Origin: Paraburkholderia ginsengisoli NBRC 100965
GTDB taxonomy: Bacteria > Pseudomonadota > Gammaproteobacteria > Burkholderiales > Burkholderiaceae
NCBI RefSeq assembly: GCF_000739735.1
Contig: NZ_BBJF01000014.1
Span: forward strand, 164,007 to 228,006
DNA length: 64,000 nucleotides
Reading direction: 5' to 3'
A model generated the notes under the pieces. That model was given only the letters and a program-made list of their open reading frames with translations, made no database searches and was not told where the DNA came from. Position numbers and translations under genes: made by a program. Position 1 is the first letter of the stretch, and every line of letters begins with the position of its first letter. Below, piece after piece: positions 50,435-60,100 of the stretch.

Positions 50435-51028
50435 ATGGAAAAAGTCACTCTGATGTGTGCCGCGCTGGCGGCGGCGAGCCTCACCGGTTGCGCGGGCCTG
50501 AATGCCGACGTGCACACCGCGAATCCGTCGGCGGGGCTGCAAGGCGACCCGACTTATACGATCACGCGGCTGCCGTCGCAGGATGCCAGCGGCGATCATC
50601 CGCAATTCGAGTCGTTGCTGCGCGACGAGCTGGCCAAACGCGGCTTCGTCGCCGCGGCGGGCAACGGCGCGCACTATCTGCTGTCGATTGCGTACGACAC
50701 GCAGCCGGCGGTCGTCGGAATTGGCGGCAAGGACTGCGCGCCGAGCGACTGCGGCAAGGCCGACGCGCCGTTCGCGCTGTTCGGCGGGACCGCGTACCAG
50801 CATTCGTTGACGCTGCGCTTTTTCGAGCGCACGAGCGGCGAGGAGCGCTACAAGGTGCGCGCGGTGATCGCCGATCGCGATGCGGACCCGCTGCATGCGA
50901 TGCCGGTGCTCGTAACAAGCGCGCTGGCGAAGTTCCCGTTCGACGCGTCGTCCGATTGGCGCGTGAAACTCAAGCAGGACAAGGCGGGCGGCGTGCCGAG
51001 CGTGATCTCGGTGAAGCCGCTGCAGTAG
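50435..51028 (+). CDS. DUF4136-like lipoprotein
   Basis: A 197-residue lipoprotein (signal MEKVTLMCAALAAASLTGC, Cys19). The mature part begins GLNADVHT and resembles DUF4136 lipoproteins, with YTITRLPSQDASGDHPQFES, LRDELAKRGF and a late beta-rich region with RVKLKQDK. ATG 50435 gives a normal lipoprotein signal; ATG 50399, overlapping the kinase stop by ATGA, would add twelve residues. It ends the signalling operon and converges with bluB 10 bases away. It may be an accessory of the CHASE2 system. Confidence 0.75.
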   Translation: MEKVTLMCAALAAASLTGCAGLNADVHTANPSAGLQGDPTYTITRLPSQDASGDHPQFESLLRDELAKRGFVAAAGNGAHYLLSIAYDTQPAVVGIGGKDCAPSDCGKADAPFALFGGTAYQHSLTLRFFERTSGEERYKVRAVIADRDADPLHAMPVLVTSALAKFPFDASSDWRVKLKQDKAGGVPSVISVKPLQ

Positions 51029-51038
51029 AGCGCGAGTG

Positions 51039-51698
51039 CTATTGCGGCGTCGCGCCGGCTTCCGGCCAGGTGTTTTCGAACACGCAATCGGCGAGCGGCA
51101 GGCGGCTCGCCCAGCGCTCGGTTTCGAGCATCGGCTCGCTGTAGAACTCGTCGACGTGGCCCAGACACAGAATCGCCACCGGCCGCGCGCCGTCGGGCAT
51201 ATGCAGCAGCGTACGCACCGCGTCGACATCGAATAGCGACACCCAGCCCATGCCGAGACCCTCGGCGCGCGCGGCGAGCCACATGTTCTGGATCGCGCAC
51301 GCGACCGACGCGAGGTCCATCTCCGGCAGCGTGCGGCGCCCGAAGATATGCCGCTCGCGGCCATCCATCAGCGCGATCACCAGCAGTTCGCCGCACTCCA
51401 GCATCCCTTCCACCTTCAGCTTCATGAACGCTTCGCGGCGTTGGCCGAGCGCGTCGGCGGTGGCGAGCCGTTCGCTTTCGACCGTCGCGTGCAACGCGCT
51501 GCGCAATGCCGCGTCGGTGATCCGCATGATTCGCCACGGCTGCATGAAGCCGACGCTCGGCGCGTGATGCGCCGCGTCGAGCAGACGCTGCAGCACGGCC
51601 GGATCGACCGGATCGCTGACGAAGTGGCGCATGTCGCGGCGTTCGTAGATCGCGCGATAGACGGCGTCGCGCTCGGAGTCGTTAAAAGGCTTCGCCAT
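51039..51698 (-). CDS. bluB: 5,6-dimethylbenzimidazole synthase
   Basis: A 219-residue flavin-destructase of the nitroreductase fold that cuts reduced FMN to form 5,6-dimethylbenzimidazole, the lower base of vitamin B12. The RRDMRHF block with the catalytic Asp near residue 22, the PSVGFMQPWRIM segment and the C-terminal LGHVDEF match BluB rather than general nitroreductases. ATG 51698 lies inside the 3' end of cobB, overlapping by 17 bases; a longer frame to 51830 is unlikely. It ends the cobA-cobE-cobO-cobB-bluB operon. Confidence 0.9.
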   Translation of the reverse strand: MAKPFNDSERDAVYRAIYERRDMRHFVSDPVDPAVLQRLLDAAHHAPSVGFMQPWRIMRITDAALRSALHATVESERLATADALGQRREAFMKLKVEGMLECGELLVIALMDGRERHIFGRRTLPEMDLASVACAIQNMWLAARAEGLGMGWVSLFDVDAVRTLLHMPDGARPVAILCLGHVDEFYSEPMLETERWASRLPLADCVFENTWPEAGATPQ

Positions 51699-53040
51699 GG
51701 AACAGGGCGGCCGTGAAGGCCGGGTTGGAGGGCCAATAAGCGTGCATATAAGTCGCGACGATCGAGCCCGCGCGATACACGGCCTCGCCGGGTGCCTCGC
51801 CTTGCGGCCGGGTGGCCGAGCGCAGCGCAATGAGCGGCGTGCTCAGCTTCGAGTAGTGAAACGTGTGACCGGTCATCGGTCCGTACAGACCGTCGAGCTG
51901 CTGCATGCCGAGTGCGCTGAAGCGCGTTTGCATCGTCGCGTGACCGGGCAGCAGGCCGAGCATCGGCGTCGTGACGCCGTGCGTGTCGGTCAGTCGATCG
52001 AGCAGATAGAGCAGGCCGCCGCATTCGGCAACCAGCGGCTTGCCGGCTGCCGCGTGCGCGCGAATCGACGCCGCGCTGCGTGTGCCGCCGGCAAGCGTCG
52101 CCGCGTGCAGTTCCGGATAGCCGCCGGGCAGGTAGAGCGCGTGGGCGTCGTCGGGGACGGCCTCGTCGGCGAGCGGTGAGAAGTAGACGACCTGCGCGCC
52201 GAGCGCTTCCAGCAGTGCGACGTTGGCCGGATAGATGAACGAGAACGCGGCATCGCGCGCGACCGCGATGCGCTTGCCGTCCAGCAGACGCGGCAACGCT
52301 TGCGGCAGCGGCGCGCCGAAGTCGACCGGCGGCGGTAGTTCGGCCAACGCGGTTTGGGCGAGCGTGTCGGCGGCGCGCTCGAGGCGCGCGTCCAGATCGT
52401 CGATCTCCGCCGCCTGATGCAGGCCGAGGTGGCGGTCGGGCAACGCGATCTCAGCGCTGGCCGCGATGGATCCGCACCAGCGCAGCTCGCGCGGCAACGC
52501 TTCTTCGAGCATCTGCGCGTGCCGCGCCGAGCCGACGCGATTCGCGAGCACGCCATAAAACGGCACCTGCGGCCGGAAGCGCGCGAGACCGAACGCGACC
52601 GCGCCGAAGGTTTGCGCCATCGCCTTCGCGGAGATCACTGCGAGCACCGGCACGCCGAAGGCGGTTGCGAGATCGGCGCTGCTCGGCGTGCCGTCGAACA
52701 GACCCATCACGCCTTCGATCAGGATCAGATCGGCTTCGGCCGCCGCCTGCGCGAGCAGATTGCGGCACCCGGTTTCGCCGACCATCCACAGATCCAGCGA
52801 CAACACCGGCGCGCCGCTCGCGCGTTCGAGGATCATCGGGTCGAGAAAGTCCGGGCCGGTCTTGAAGACGCGCACGCGCCGTCCGAGCCGCCGGTGATAG
52901 CGGGCGAGACCGGCGGTGATCGTGGTCTTGCCCTGGCCCGACGCCGGGGCGCTGATGAACAGCGCGGGACACGCGCCGGAGGAACTTGCCGTTCGGGTCG
53001 CCGCTGAGGAAGCGCCTGTGGGCCGCTCGCGCTCGGACAT
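51682..53040 (-). CDS. cobB: Cobyrinic acid a,c-diamide synthase
   Basis: A 452-residue ATP- and glutamine-dependent amidase that amidates the a and c carboxylates of (hydrogeno)cobyrinate. The N-terminal domain has SAPASGQGKTT (P-loop) and LILIEGVMGLFDG; the C-terminal glutamine amidotransferase domain has the LPGGYPELH segment, the nucleophile Cys in VAECGGLLYLL and a late His (TYMHAY). ATG 53040 begins three bases after the cobO stop. Length normal. Confidence 0.93.
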   Translation of the reverse strand: MSERERPTGASSAATRTASSSGACPALFISAPASGQGKTTITAGLARYHRRLGRRVRVFKTGPDFLDPMILERASGAPVLSLDLWMVGETGCRNLLAQAAAEADLILIEGVMGLFDGTPSSADLATAFGVPVLAVISAKAMAQTFGAVAFGLARFRPQVPFYGVLANRVGSARHAQMLEEALPRELRWCGSIAASAEIALPDRHLGLHQAAEIDDLDARLERAADTLAQTALAELPPPVDFGAPLPQALPRLLDGKRIAVARDAAFSFIYPANVALLEALGAQVVYFSPLADEAVPDDAHALYLPGGYPELHAATLAGGTRSAASIRAHAAAGKPLVAECGGLLYLLDRLTDTHGVTTPMLGLLPGHATMQTRFSALGMQQLDGLYGPMTGHTFHYSKLSTPLIALRSATRPQGEAPGEAVYRAGSIVATYMHAYWPSNPAFTAALFHGEAF

Positions 53041-53043
53041 CGC

Positions 53044-53646
53044 TCAGAACTCCACGCCGCGCTGTGCTTTCACGCCTTGCTCGCGATACGGATGCTTGAC
53101 GATGCGCATCTCGGTGACGAGGTCGGCGGCTTCGATCAGCGCGTCCGGCGCGTGGCGACCGGTCACCACCACATGCAGCATCGCGGGGCGCGCGTCGAGC
53201 ACCGACAGTACTTCGTCGAGCGGCAGGTATTCGTACTTCAGCACCGTGTTCAGCTCGTCGAGGATCACCATCTGATAGTCGCCGCTTTCGATCATCCGGC
53301 GCGCCTCGTCCCAGCCTTTGCGAGCGGTGGCGATGTCGGCGTCGCGGTTCTGCGTGTTCCAGGTATAGCCGTCGCCCATCGTGACGAAATCGCATTGGGC
53401 GATCGCGCCGAGGAAGTCGCGCTCCGACGTATGCAGCGCGCCCTTGATGAACTGCACGACGCCGAGGCGCATGCCGTGTCCGAGCACCCGCACGGCCATG
53501 CCGAATGCGGCAGTGGTCTTGCCCTTGCCGGTACCGGTATTGACGATCAGCAGGCCTTTTTCGACGGTGGCGGCGGCCTGCTTTTTCTCATGGCCTTCGC
53601 GTCGGCGCTCGGTCATGCGTTGATGCGATTCGGGATCGGTCTTCAT
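53044..53646 (-). CDS. cobO: Cob(I)yrinic acid a,c-diamide adenosyltransferase
   Basis: A 200-residue CobA/BtuR-family adenosyltransferase that adds the 5'-deoxyadenosyl group to the corrinoid cobalt. The P-loop variant is NTGTGKGKTTAAFGMAVR; the conserved ILDELNTVLKYEYL and VVVTGRHAPDALIEAADLVTEM blocks are present. It makes adenosylcobalamin, the cofactor form needed by NrdJ. ATG 53646 overlaps the cobE stop by ATGA. Confidence 0.93.
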   Translation of the reverse strand: MKTDPESHQRMTERRREGHEKKQAAATVEKGLLIVNTGTGKGKTTAAFGMAVRVLGHGMRLGVVQFIKGALHTSERDFLGAIAQCDFVTMGDGYTWNTQNRDADIATARKGWDEARRMIESGDYQMVILDELNTVLKYEYLPLDEVLSVLDARPAMLHVVVTGRHAPDALIEAADLVTEMRIVKHPYREQGVKAQRGVEF

Positions 53647-54203
53647 CGAAGGTCCTGTGGGTGAGGGGCGGGGTTGGGGTGTTCGCGATTGGCGTCGAGA
53701 ACGGATGTGGCGATTGCGGCTGCGCTTGCGGCGATCGCCACGGTGACGCCATCGTGATGAGTCTTCGGCACGAGGAGGCGCACGGTTGACGCTGTTGCTG
53801 CCGCGCAGGCGGCAGATGTGGTCTGCGCAACCGCCTCAAAGGGTATGCCGCGCTCATCGGCAGCGGTATGCGCGGCAGTCGCAACAACGGTGGCCGCTTC
53901 GCACGACGCCGCGAGCAACGCGCACGGTTCGCAGACGCCATCCACGCCGAGATGCTCGCGCACCGCTGACGACGCGTTGGCAATCGGCATCGCCGCGATC
54001 TGCTCGCGGCTGAACAGGTGCAGCGGCAGCGCGTGACGTGCGCAGAATTCGAGCAGGCCGGCTTCGTCGGCTTTGGTGTCGATCGAGGCGACCGCGCGAA
54101 TCCGATCGAATTCGAGCGAGCCCAGCGCGGCGCGCACTGCCGCCTCGATCTGCGCGGCCGAGCGGTGCAAGCGGCAACCGATGCCGACGCTCAGCGTTTT
54201 CAT
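53643..54203 (-). CDS. cobE: Cobalamin biosynthesis protein CobE
   Basis: A 186-residue protein of the CobE/CbiG C-terminal family. The conserved start VGIGCRLHRSAAQIEAAV and the SIDTKADEAGLLEFC segment are diagnostic. CbiG opens the C20 lactone in the anaerobic route; free-standing CobE in the aerobic route has a less clear job. The C-terminal 30 residues are of low complexity. It overlaps both neighbours by four bases (ATGA). Confidence 0.87.
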   Translation of the reverse strand: MKTLSVGIGCRLHRSAAQIEAAVRAALGSLEFDRIRAVASIDTKADEAGLLEFCARHALPLHLFSREQIAAMPIANASSAVREHLGVDGVCEPCALLAASCEAATVVATAAHTAADERGIPFEAVAQTTSAACAAATASTVRLLVPKTHHDGVTVAIAASAAAIATSVLDANREHPNPAPHPQDLR

Positions 54204-55114
54204 CGGGCATTTGCTCCGGGAGTGGGGGTTGCAACGGCGGACGCATCAACCACGTTCGCCTCGACCGCCGCGCGAGCCAACGCCAGCGACGCCACGCCGC
54301 CGATCACTACAATCGCCGGCGAGCCGAGTCCCGCGCGTGCCACCGCATCGGCGAATTCATCGAGCCGCGCGAGCACATGACGTTGCTCGGGACGCGTCGC
54401 CGACTCGATCGCGGCACACGGCGTATCGGCAGACATGCCGGCCGCAATCAACGCGCTCACGATCTTTCCGAGCCGCCGCATCCCCATGTAAATCACCAGC
54501 GTCATGCGCGTGGCGACGAGCGCGGCCCAATCCGGCTCGCCGCTGTCCGCGCCGTGTCCGGTGACGAACACCACGCCCTGCGCGAAGTCGCGGTGCGTGA
54601 CCGGAATGCCGATCGCGGCAGGCGCTGCGATCCCCGCCGTGATGCCGTTGATCACTTCGACTTCGATCCCCGCCTCATGCAGCGCCTGCTGCTCCTCACC
54701 GCCGCGGCCGAACACGAACGGATCGCCGCCCTTGAGCCGCGCGACGCGGCGTCCGGCCCGCGCATGCTCGAGCATCTGCGCGACGATGCCGGCTTGCGGC
54801 GTCGACGGATGCCCGCCGCGTTTGCCGACATACACGACCTGCGCATCGGCGCGCGCGAATTGCAGCACGTCGGGATTCACGAGGTCGTCGACCAGCACCA
54901 CGTCGGCTTGCGCGAGCGCGCGGGTCGCCTTCAGCGTCATCAGTTCGACGTCGCCGGGACCGGCGCCGATCAGCCACGCGCGGGTCATCACGGCGTGCAT
55001 GGCGTGGGCCATGTCGTAGTCGTTGGCATAGGGCAAAACAGGAAGGAGCGCCAGTTGGCGGAGGTCGAGATCATGCGGTGCTACGGATTCAGGCGCGACG
55101 ACCGCGAGGCTCAT
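54200..55114 (-). CDS. cobA: Uroporphyrinogen-III C-methyltransferase
   Basis: A SAM-dependent methyltransferase making precorrin-2, the branch from haem to B12. Motifs include WLIGAGPGDVELMTLKA, VYVGKRGGHPSTPQ, LKGGDPFVFGRGGEE and the ITAGIAAPAAIGIPVTHRD block. The family usually starts just before LIGAGPG, near ATG 54988 here, but the frame stays codon-biased upstream, so I give ATG 55114 (304 residues). The extra ~42 residues match nothing I know, and neither start has a clear ribosome-binding site. First gene after the left riboswitch. Confidence 0.88.
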   Translation of the reverse strand: MSLAVVAPESVAPHDLDLRQLALLPVLPYANDYDMAHAMHAVMTRAWLIGAGPGDVELMTLKATRALAQADVVLVDDLVNPDVLQFARADAQVVYVGKRGGHPSTPQAGIVAQMLEHARAGRRVARLKGGDPFVFGRGGEEQQALHEAGIEVEVINGITAGIAAPAAIGIPVTHRDFAQGVVFVTGHGADSGEPDWAALVATRMTLVIYMGMRRLGKIVSALIAAGMSADTPCAAIESATRPEQRHVLARLDEFADAVARAGLGSPAIVVIGGVASLALARAAVEANVVDASAVATPTPGANAR

Positions 55115-55239
55115 CGCGAAATCGCGCGGGAAACTTCTCTCGCAACAATCCGCAACCCACGCGTGACGTCGTGCTTCAGCGCCTTCACATCCGTCCCTCG
55201 CGGATTCCGGCGGCCGGCGGCGTGACGTGCGCCACCTCC

Positions 55240-55452
55240 GCGTCTGGCCGGTATCCGGGCTGGCGGCCTCATGCGCTTTGCCTTCCCGTGCCGGATTCGC
55301 CGGACAGTGGCATCGAAAACGCATGCGCGGCGTGTGCTGAAGAAACAGCGCGCCGCAGGTCGCTTACCGTTGCGGGGACAGCACAGGTTGAGCGCACCAC
55401 GCGCTGCCTGTTTCCCGTTTAACTGCACACGCGAACGCATGTGCGGGCACCA
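55240..55452 (-). ncRNA. Cobalamin riboswitch (left, for cobA operon)
   Basis: On the leftward strand the conserved blocks run in order: the 5' AAACGGGAAAC element (near 55410-55420), CAACCTGTGCTG, the core CCCCGCAACGGTAAGCG (55361-55377), GCCACTG (55311-55305), GGGAAGG (55287-55281) and the B12-box-like GCCAGCCCGGATACCGGCC (55264-55246). It controls the cobA-bluB operon by repressing expression when B12 is plentiful. The leader after it is about 125 bases. Confidence 0.92.
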
Positions 55453-55552
55453 AACGCGCGCATACGATAGCACACGGCGCCCCGCCCGATAAGCGCCGCC
55501 GGCTAGCGTTTTCTTGACTGCGCAAGGCCGCGGGCCTACACTCGCACGCACT

Positions 55553-55805
55553 TTGGTGCTCGTATGCGCGCTCGTGCGCATGCAGTTAAACGGGAAACAG
55601 GGCGCCCACCTGCAATGGATCGGGTCAACCTGTGCTGCCCCCGCAACGGTAAGCGAAAAGTGGCGTCGGCGTTTATTGCTCGACGCCGCGGAGCCGGCTT
55701 CGATGTCCACGCGCAAGGCCGCGTCGGCATATCACCACTGGGCGAGAAATCACTCGTCCGGGAAGGGGAAGCGGCGCTTTCGCCAGCCCGGATACCGGCC
55801 AGAAT
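55553..55805 (+). ncRNA. Cobalamin riboswitch (right, for cobW operon)
   Basis: On the rightward strand the same blocks occur: AAACGGGAAAC (about 55588-55598), CAACCTGTGCTG, the core CCCCGCAACGGTAAGCG (about 55639-55655), CCACTG (55735-55740), GGGAAGG (55760-55766) and GCCAGCCCGGATACCGGCC (55782-55800). It controls cobW-cobN and the following chelatase genes. A 220-base leader separates it from the cobW start. Confidence 0.92.
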
Positions 55806-56024
55806 AAGCAGGACGCTCGTCGCGGGGATGCGACGGCGCGTTCATGACCTCATACCCGCTTTCTGCTTTCCGTTGTCGCGGCAACGCCGTCGTTCGTCCC
55901 CGTGTGTTGTGATGGTGCCGGCTTGCCGTGCGTGCGCTCGCGCATGCTCGCCTCGCCGGCTCATGCGGACAGACGGGCGCACACGCACGGCAAACTCGCG
56001 CAACGCCTACGGATGGACCTCACG

Positions 56025-57128
56025 ATGCAAACGCAAATGCGCAAGATCCCCGTCACCATCGTCACGGGCTTTCTCGGCAGCGGCAAGACCACGCTGCTGC
56101 GGCACATTCTTCAGCATGCGGGCGGCAAGCGCATCGCGGTGATCGTCAACGAGTTCGGCGAACTCGGCATCGACGGCGAAATCCTCAAAGGTTGCGGCAT
56201 CGGCTGCGATGAAAACGGCGTCGAAAGCGAAGGGCAACTGTATGAACTCGCGAACGGTTGCCTGTGCTGCACCGTGCAGGAAGAGTTCTTCCCGGTGATG
56301 GAAAAGCTCGTCGAGCGCCGCGAGCAGATCGATCACGTGCTGATCGAAACCTCCGGTCTCGCGTTGCCCAAGCCGCTAGTGCAGGCGTTCAACTGGCCGC
56401 AGATCAAGAACAGCTTCACCGTCGATGCGGTCGTCACGGTGGTCGACGGCCCGGCTGCGGCGAGCGGTCAGTTCGCCGACAACCCCGTTGCCGTCGACGC
56501 GCAACGCAAGGCCGATCCGAATCTCGATCACGAGTCGCTGCTGCACGAGCTGTTTGAAGATCAACTCTCCGCCGCCGACCTGGTGATCCTGAACAAGACC
56601 GATCTGCTCGACGACGCTCAGCAGAGCGCCGTCGAAGCGGTGATCCGCGAAGAAATTCCGCCGCAGGTGAAGATCGTGCGCGCGCAGATGGGTCAGCTCG
56701 ATCTGCACACGTTGCTCGGTCTCGAGGCGGCGTCGGAAGAGACCATCCACTTGCGCCACGATCACCACGGTTCCGCCGACGACGCCGATCATCATCACGA
56801 CGAATTCGATTCGGTGGTCGTGCAGGCGAACGCGCCCTCGCGTGAAGCGGTGATCGCCGCGTTGCAAGGACTCGTCGAGTCCAGCACGATTTACCGCGTG
56901 AAAGGCTTCGCGGCATTGCCGGGCGCGCCGATGCGTCTCGTGATCCAGGGCGTGGGTCGGCGCTTCGACAGCTATTTCGATCGACGCTGGCAGGCCGGCG
57001 AAGGTGGCGCGGGCTACGCGAGCCGCTTCGTGCTGATCGGCGAGGACCTCGATCAGGCCGCGTTGCAACGCGCGTTCGATACTGCGCTCGGCGTCGTGCC
57101 GTCGAGCACCGAAGCCCACCAGGCGTAA
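56025..57128 (+). CDS. cobW: CobW-family GTPase metallochaperone
   Basis: A 367-residue G3E GTPase. The P-loop is VTGFLGSGKTTLLR, the metal-binding CxCC site is NGCLCCTVQ, Walker B/switch ETSGLALP, and the guanine motif NKTD. A His/Asp-rich loop at about 240-265 (HDHHGSADDADHHHDE) is likely a metal reservoir. CobW supplies cobalt to the cobaltochelatase. ATG 56025 is preferred; ATG 56013 and 56037 are close alternatives. It is followed after 6 bases by cobN. Confidence 0.93.
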   Translation: MQTQMRKIPVTIVTGFLGSGKTTLLRHILQHAGGKRIAVIVNEFGELGIDGEILKGCGIGCDENGVESEGQLYELANGCLCCTVQEEFFPVMEKLVERREQIDHVLIETSGLALPKPLVQAFNWPQIKNSFTVDAVVTVVDGPAAASGQFADNPVAVDAQRKADPNLDHESLLHELFEDQLSAADLVILNKTDLLDDAQQSAVEAVIREEIPPQVKIVRAQMGQLDLHTLLGLEAASEETIHLRHDHHGSADDADHHHDEFDSVVVQANAPSREAVIAALQGLVESSTIYRVKGFAALPGAPMRLVIQGVGRRFDSYFDRRWQAGEGGAGYASRFVLIGEDLDQAALQRAFDTALGVVPSSTEAHQA

Positions 57129-57134
57129 GCGCCG

Positions 57135-60100
57135 ATGCATCTGCTGCGCACCACGCCGGGCGGTTTCGTCGACGATACGCAGGGCGTGATCCGCATCGAT
57201 CAGCAGCCCGCCGACATCGTCGTGCTCAGTTCCGCCGACACCACACTGTCACTGCTCGCGAGCGTGTTTGCGCGTCTCGGCGAGGGCTTCCCCAGCGTGC
57301 GGCTTGCGAACGTCACGTATCTGCGCCAACCGGCGTCGGTCGATTTCTATATCGAGGACGTGTTGCAACACGCGCGCGTGGTGGTGGTCGATCACCTCGG
57401 CGGCGAGGCGTACTGGCCGTACGGCATCGAGCAGGTGGTCGCGCTGGCGGAGCGCAAACAGCAAACGCTCGCGATGTTTTCCGGCGACCTGCAGGAAGAT
57501 CCCAATCTGCTCGCGCGCAGCACCGCCGATGCCGCGTTGTGTCATCAGCTATGGCGCTATCTGCGCGAAGGCGGCCCGCAAAACGCCGAAGCGTTTCTGC
57601 GCTGCATCGCGTATCGCGCGTTCGGCAGGGGACGCGAGCCGGCGCCGCCGCGCGCGTTGCCGGCCGCGGCGCTCTATCATCCGCAACACGACACGCCGAC
57701 CATCGCCGACTGGCAGGCGCGCTGGCAACCCGGCGCGCCGGTCGCGGCGATCCTGTTCTACAAGGCGCATTTGCAGGCGGCCAACACGGCGGTGTTCGAC
57801 GCGCTGATCGACGCGCTCGAAGCGCAAGGCGTCAATCCGCTGCCGCTCGCGATCACGTCGCTGAAGGATGCGATGAGCCGCGACGTCGTGCAGACGCTGT
57901 GCGCGCAACATCGGGTCGCGCTGGTGCTCAACACGACCGCCTTCGCCGCGAGCGCGATCGACGACCCCGCGCCGCTCGCGCTCGCCGGTGACGCGCCGGT
58001 GTTCCAGGTGATCCTGAGCGGCGGCAATCGCGACGACTGGCTCAAGGACAACCAGGGCCTCAATTCGCGCGATATCGCGATGCATATCGCGCTGCCGGAA
58101 GTGGACGGACGCATCATCACGCGCGCGATCAGTTTCAAGGGACTCGCGTATCGCTGCCCGCACACGCAGGTCGACGTGGTCCGTTATCAACCGGACCTCG
58201 AACGTGTCGGCTTTCTCGCCGAGCTGAGCCGCCGCTGGTGCAGGCTGCGTTCGCTCGATAACGCGGATAAAAAACTCGCGCTGATTCTTGCCAACTATCC
58301 GATGAGCGAAGGACGCATCGGCAACGGCGTGGGGCTCGACACGCCGGCGTCGGTGGTCGGCATTCTCGCGATGCTGCGCGACGAAGGCTATCGGCTCGCG
58401 AATGCGTTGCCCGTGGATGGCGACGCGCTTCTGAAGAAGCTCACCGAGGGCGTGACCAATGATCCGGTGGTTCGCGATCTGCGTCCCGCGTTGCAAAGCC
58501 TCGCGCTCGACGATTACCTGCTGCATTTCAATGCGCTGCCCGCCGCCGCGCGTCAGGCGCTGAACGCGCGTTGGGGGCCGCCCGAGCAGGACCCGACGTT
58601 GCGTCGCGGCCGCTTCATGATCGCGGGCTGGCGTTGCGGACAGGTGTTCGTCGGCATTCAGCCTTCGCGTTCGCGCGAGCAGGGCGACTATGCGAGTTAT
58701 CACGACGCCGACCTGGTGCCGCCCCATGCGTACCTCGCGTTCTATTTCTGGCTGCGTCACCAGTTCGGGATCGACGCAGTCGTGCATGTCGGCAAGCACG
58801 GCAATCTCGAATGGCTGCCCGGCAAGAGCGTCGCGTTGAGCGATACGTGCTGGCCCGATCTGATTCTCGGGCCGATGCCGCATCTGTATCCGTTCATCGT
58901 CAACGATCCGGGCGAGGGCAGTCAGGCCAAGCGGCGCGCGCAGGCCGTGATCGTCGATCATCTGATGCCGCCGCTCACGCGCGCCGAAAGCTATGGGCCG
59001 TTGCAGGACCTGGAGCGCCAGGTCGACGAATACTATGAAGCGCTGATGGTCGATTCGCGTCGCTCGAAGCTGCTGCGCAGCACGATTCTCGCGACCATCG
59101 TCGAGCACAGGCTGCACGAGGAACTGAGTCTCGCGGAACCGAACGGCGCCGACGCCGAGGACGCGCTGCTCACGCGCGTCGACGCGTGGCTGTGCGAGCT
59201 GAAGGAAGCGCAGATTCGTGATGGCCTGCACACGTTCGGACAATCGCCCGACGGTGTGCAGCGGCGCGATACGCTGCTTGCGTTGGGGCGCTTTCCGGTC
59301 GGCGACGGTCGAGGCGGCAACGCGGGTTTGATCGATGCGCTGGCGCGCGATCTGCACATGGATCATCTGTTCGATCCCTTGTCGGTGGACTGGTCGGCGG
59401 TGTGGGACGGGCCGCGGCCCGACGTATTGCAACAGGTGAGCGATGCGCCTTGGCGGCATTGCGGCGACACGCGCGAGCGGCTCGAATTGCTGGCTGCGCA
59501 AATGTTGAACGGCGTGTGCGCCGCTCGCGCCGATGCGGACGCAATGATGGGCGATGTGGTGCGCGGGATGCCGGACGAACCATCGGACGCGATACCCGCA
59601 ATGCCGCTAATGGGTACGTTGCCGCAAGCGGAGTTGGTCATCGAGCGTTTGCGCAACGACGTACTGCCGCGCCTCGACGGTTGCGGTCCGCAGGAAATGC
59701 TGCAACTGAAGCGCGGCCTCGAAGGGCGCTTCGTGCCGCCAGGCCCGAGCGGTTCGCCATCGCGTGGACGACCCGACGTGCTGCCGACTGGCCGCAACTT
59801 CTATTCGGTAGACACGCGCGCGATCCCCACGCAGGCCGCGTGGTCGCTCGGTTTGAAATCGGCGCAACAGTTGCTTGAACGGCATCTGCAGGACAAGGGC
59901 GATTATCCGCGTGCGATCGGCCTCTCCGTGTGGGGCACCGCGACGATGCGCACCGGCGGCGACGACATCGCCCAGGCGCTCGCGCTGCTCGGCGTGCGGC
60001 CGAAGTGGGCGCCGGGCAGTCATCGTGTGACCGACTTCGAGATCATGCCGATCGAAGCGTTCGACCGTCCGCGTATCGACGTCACGTTGCGCGTGTCCGG

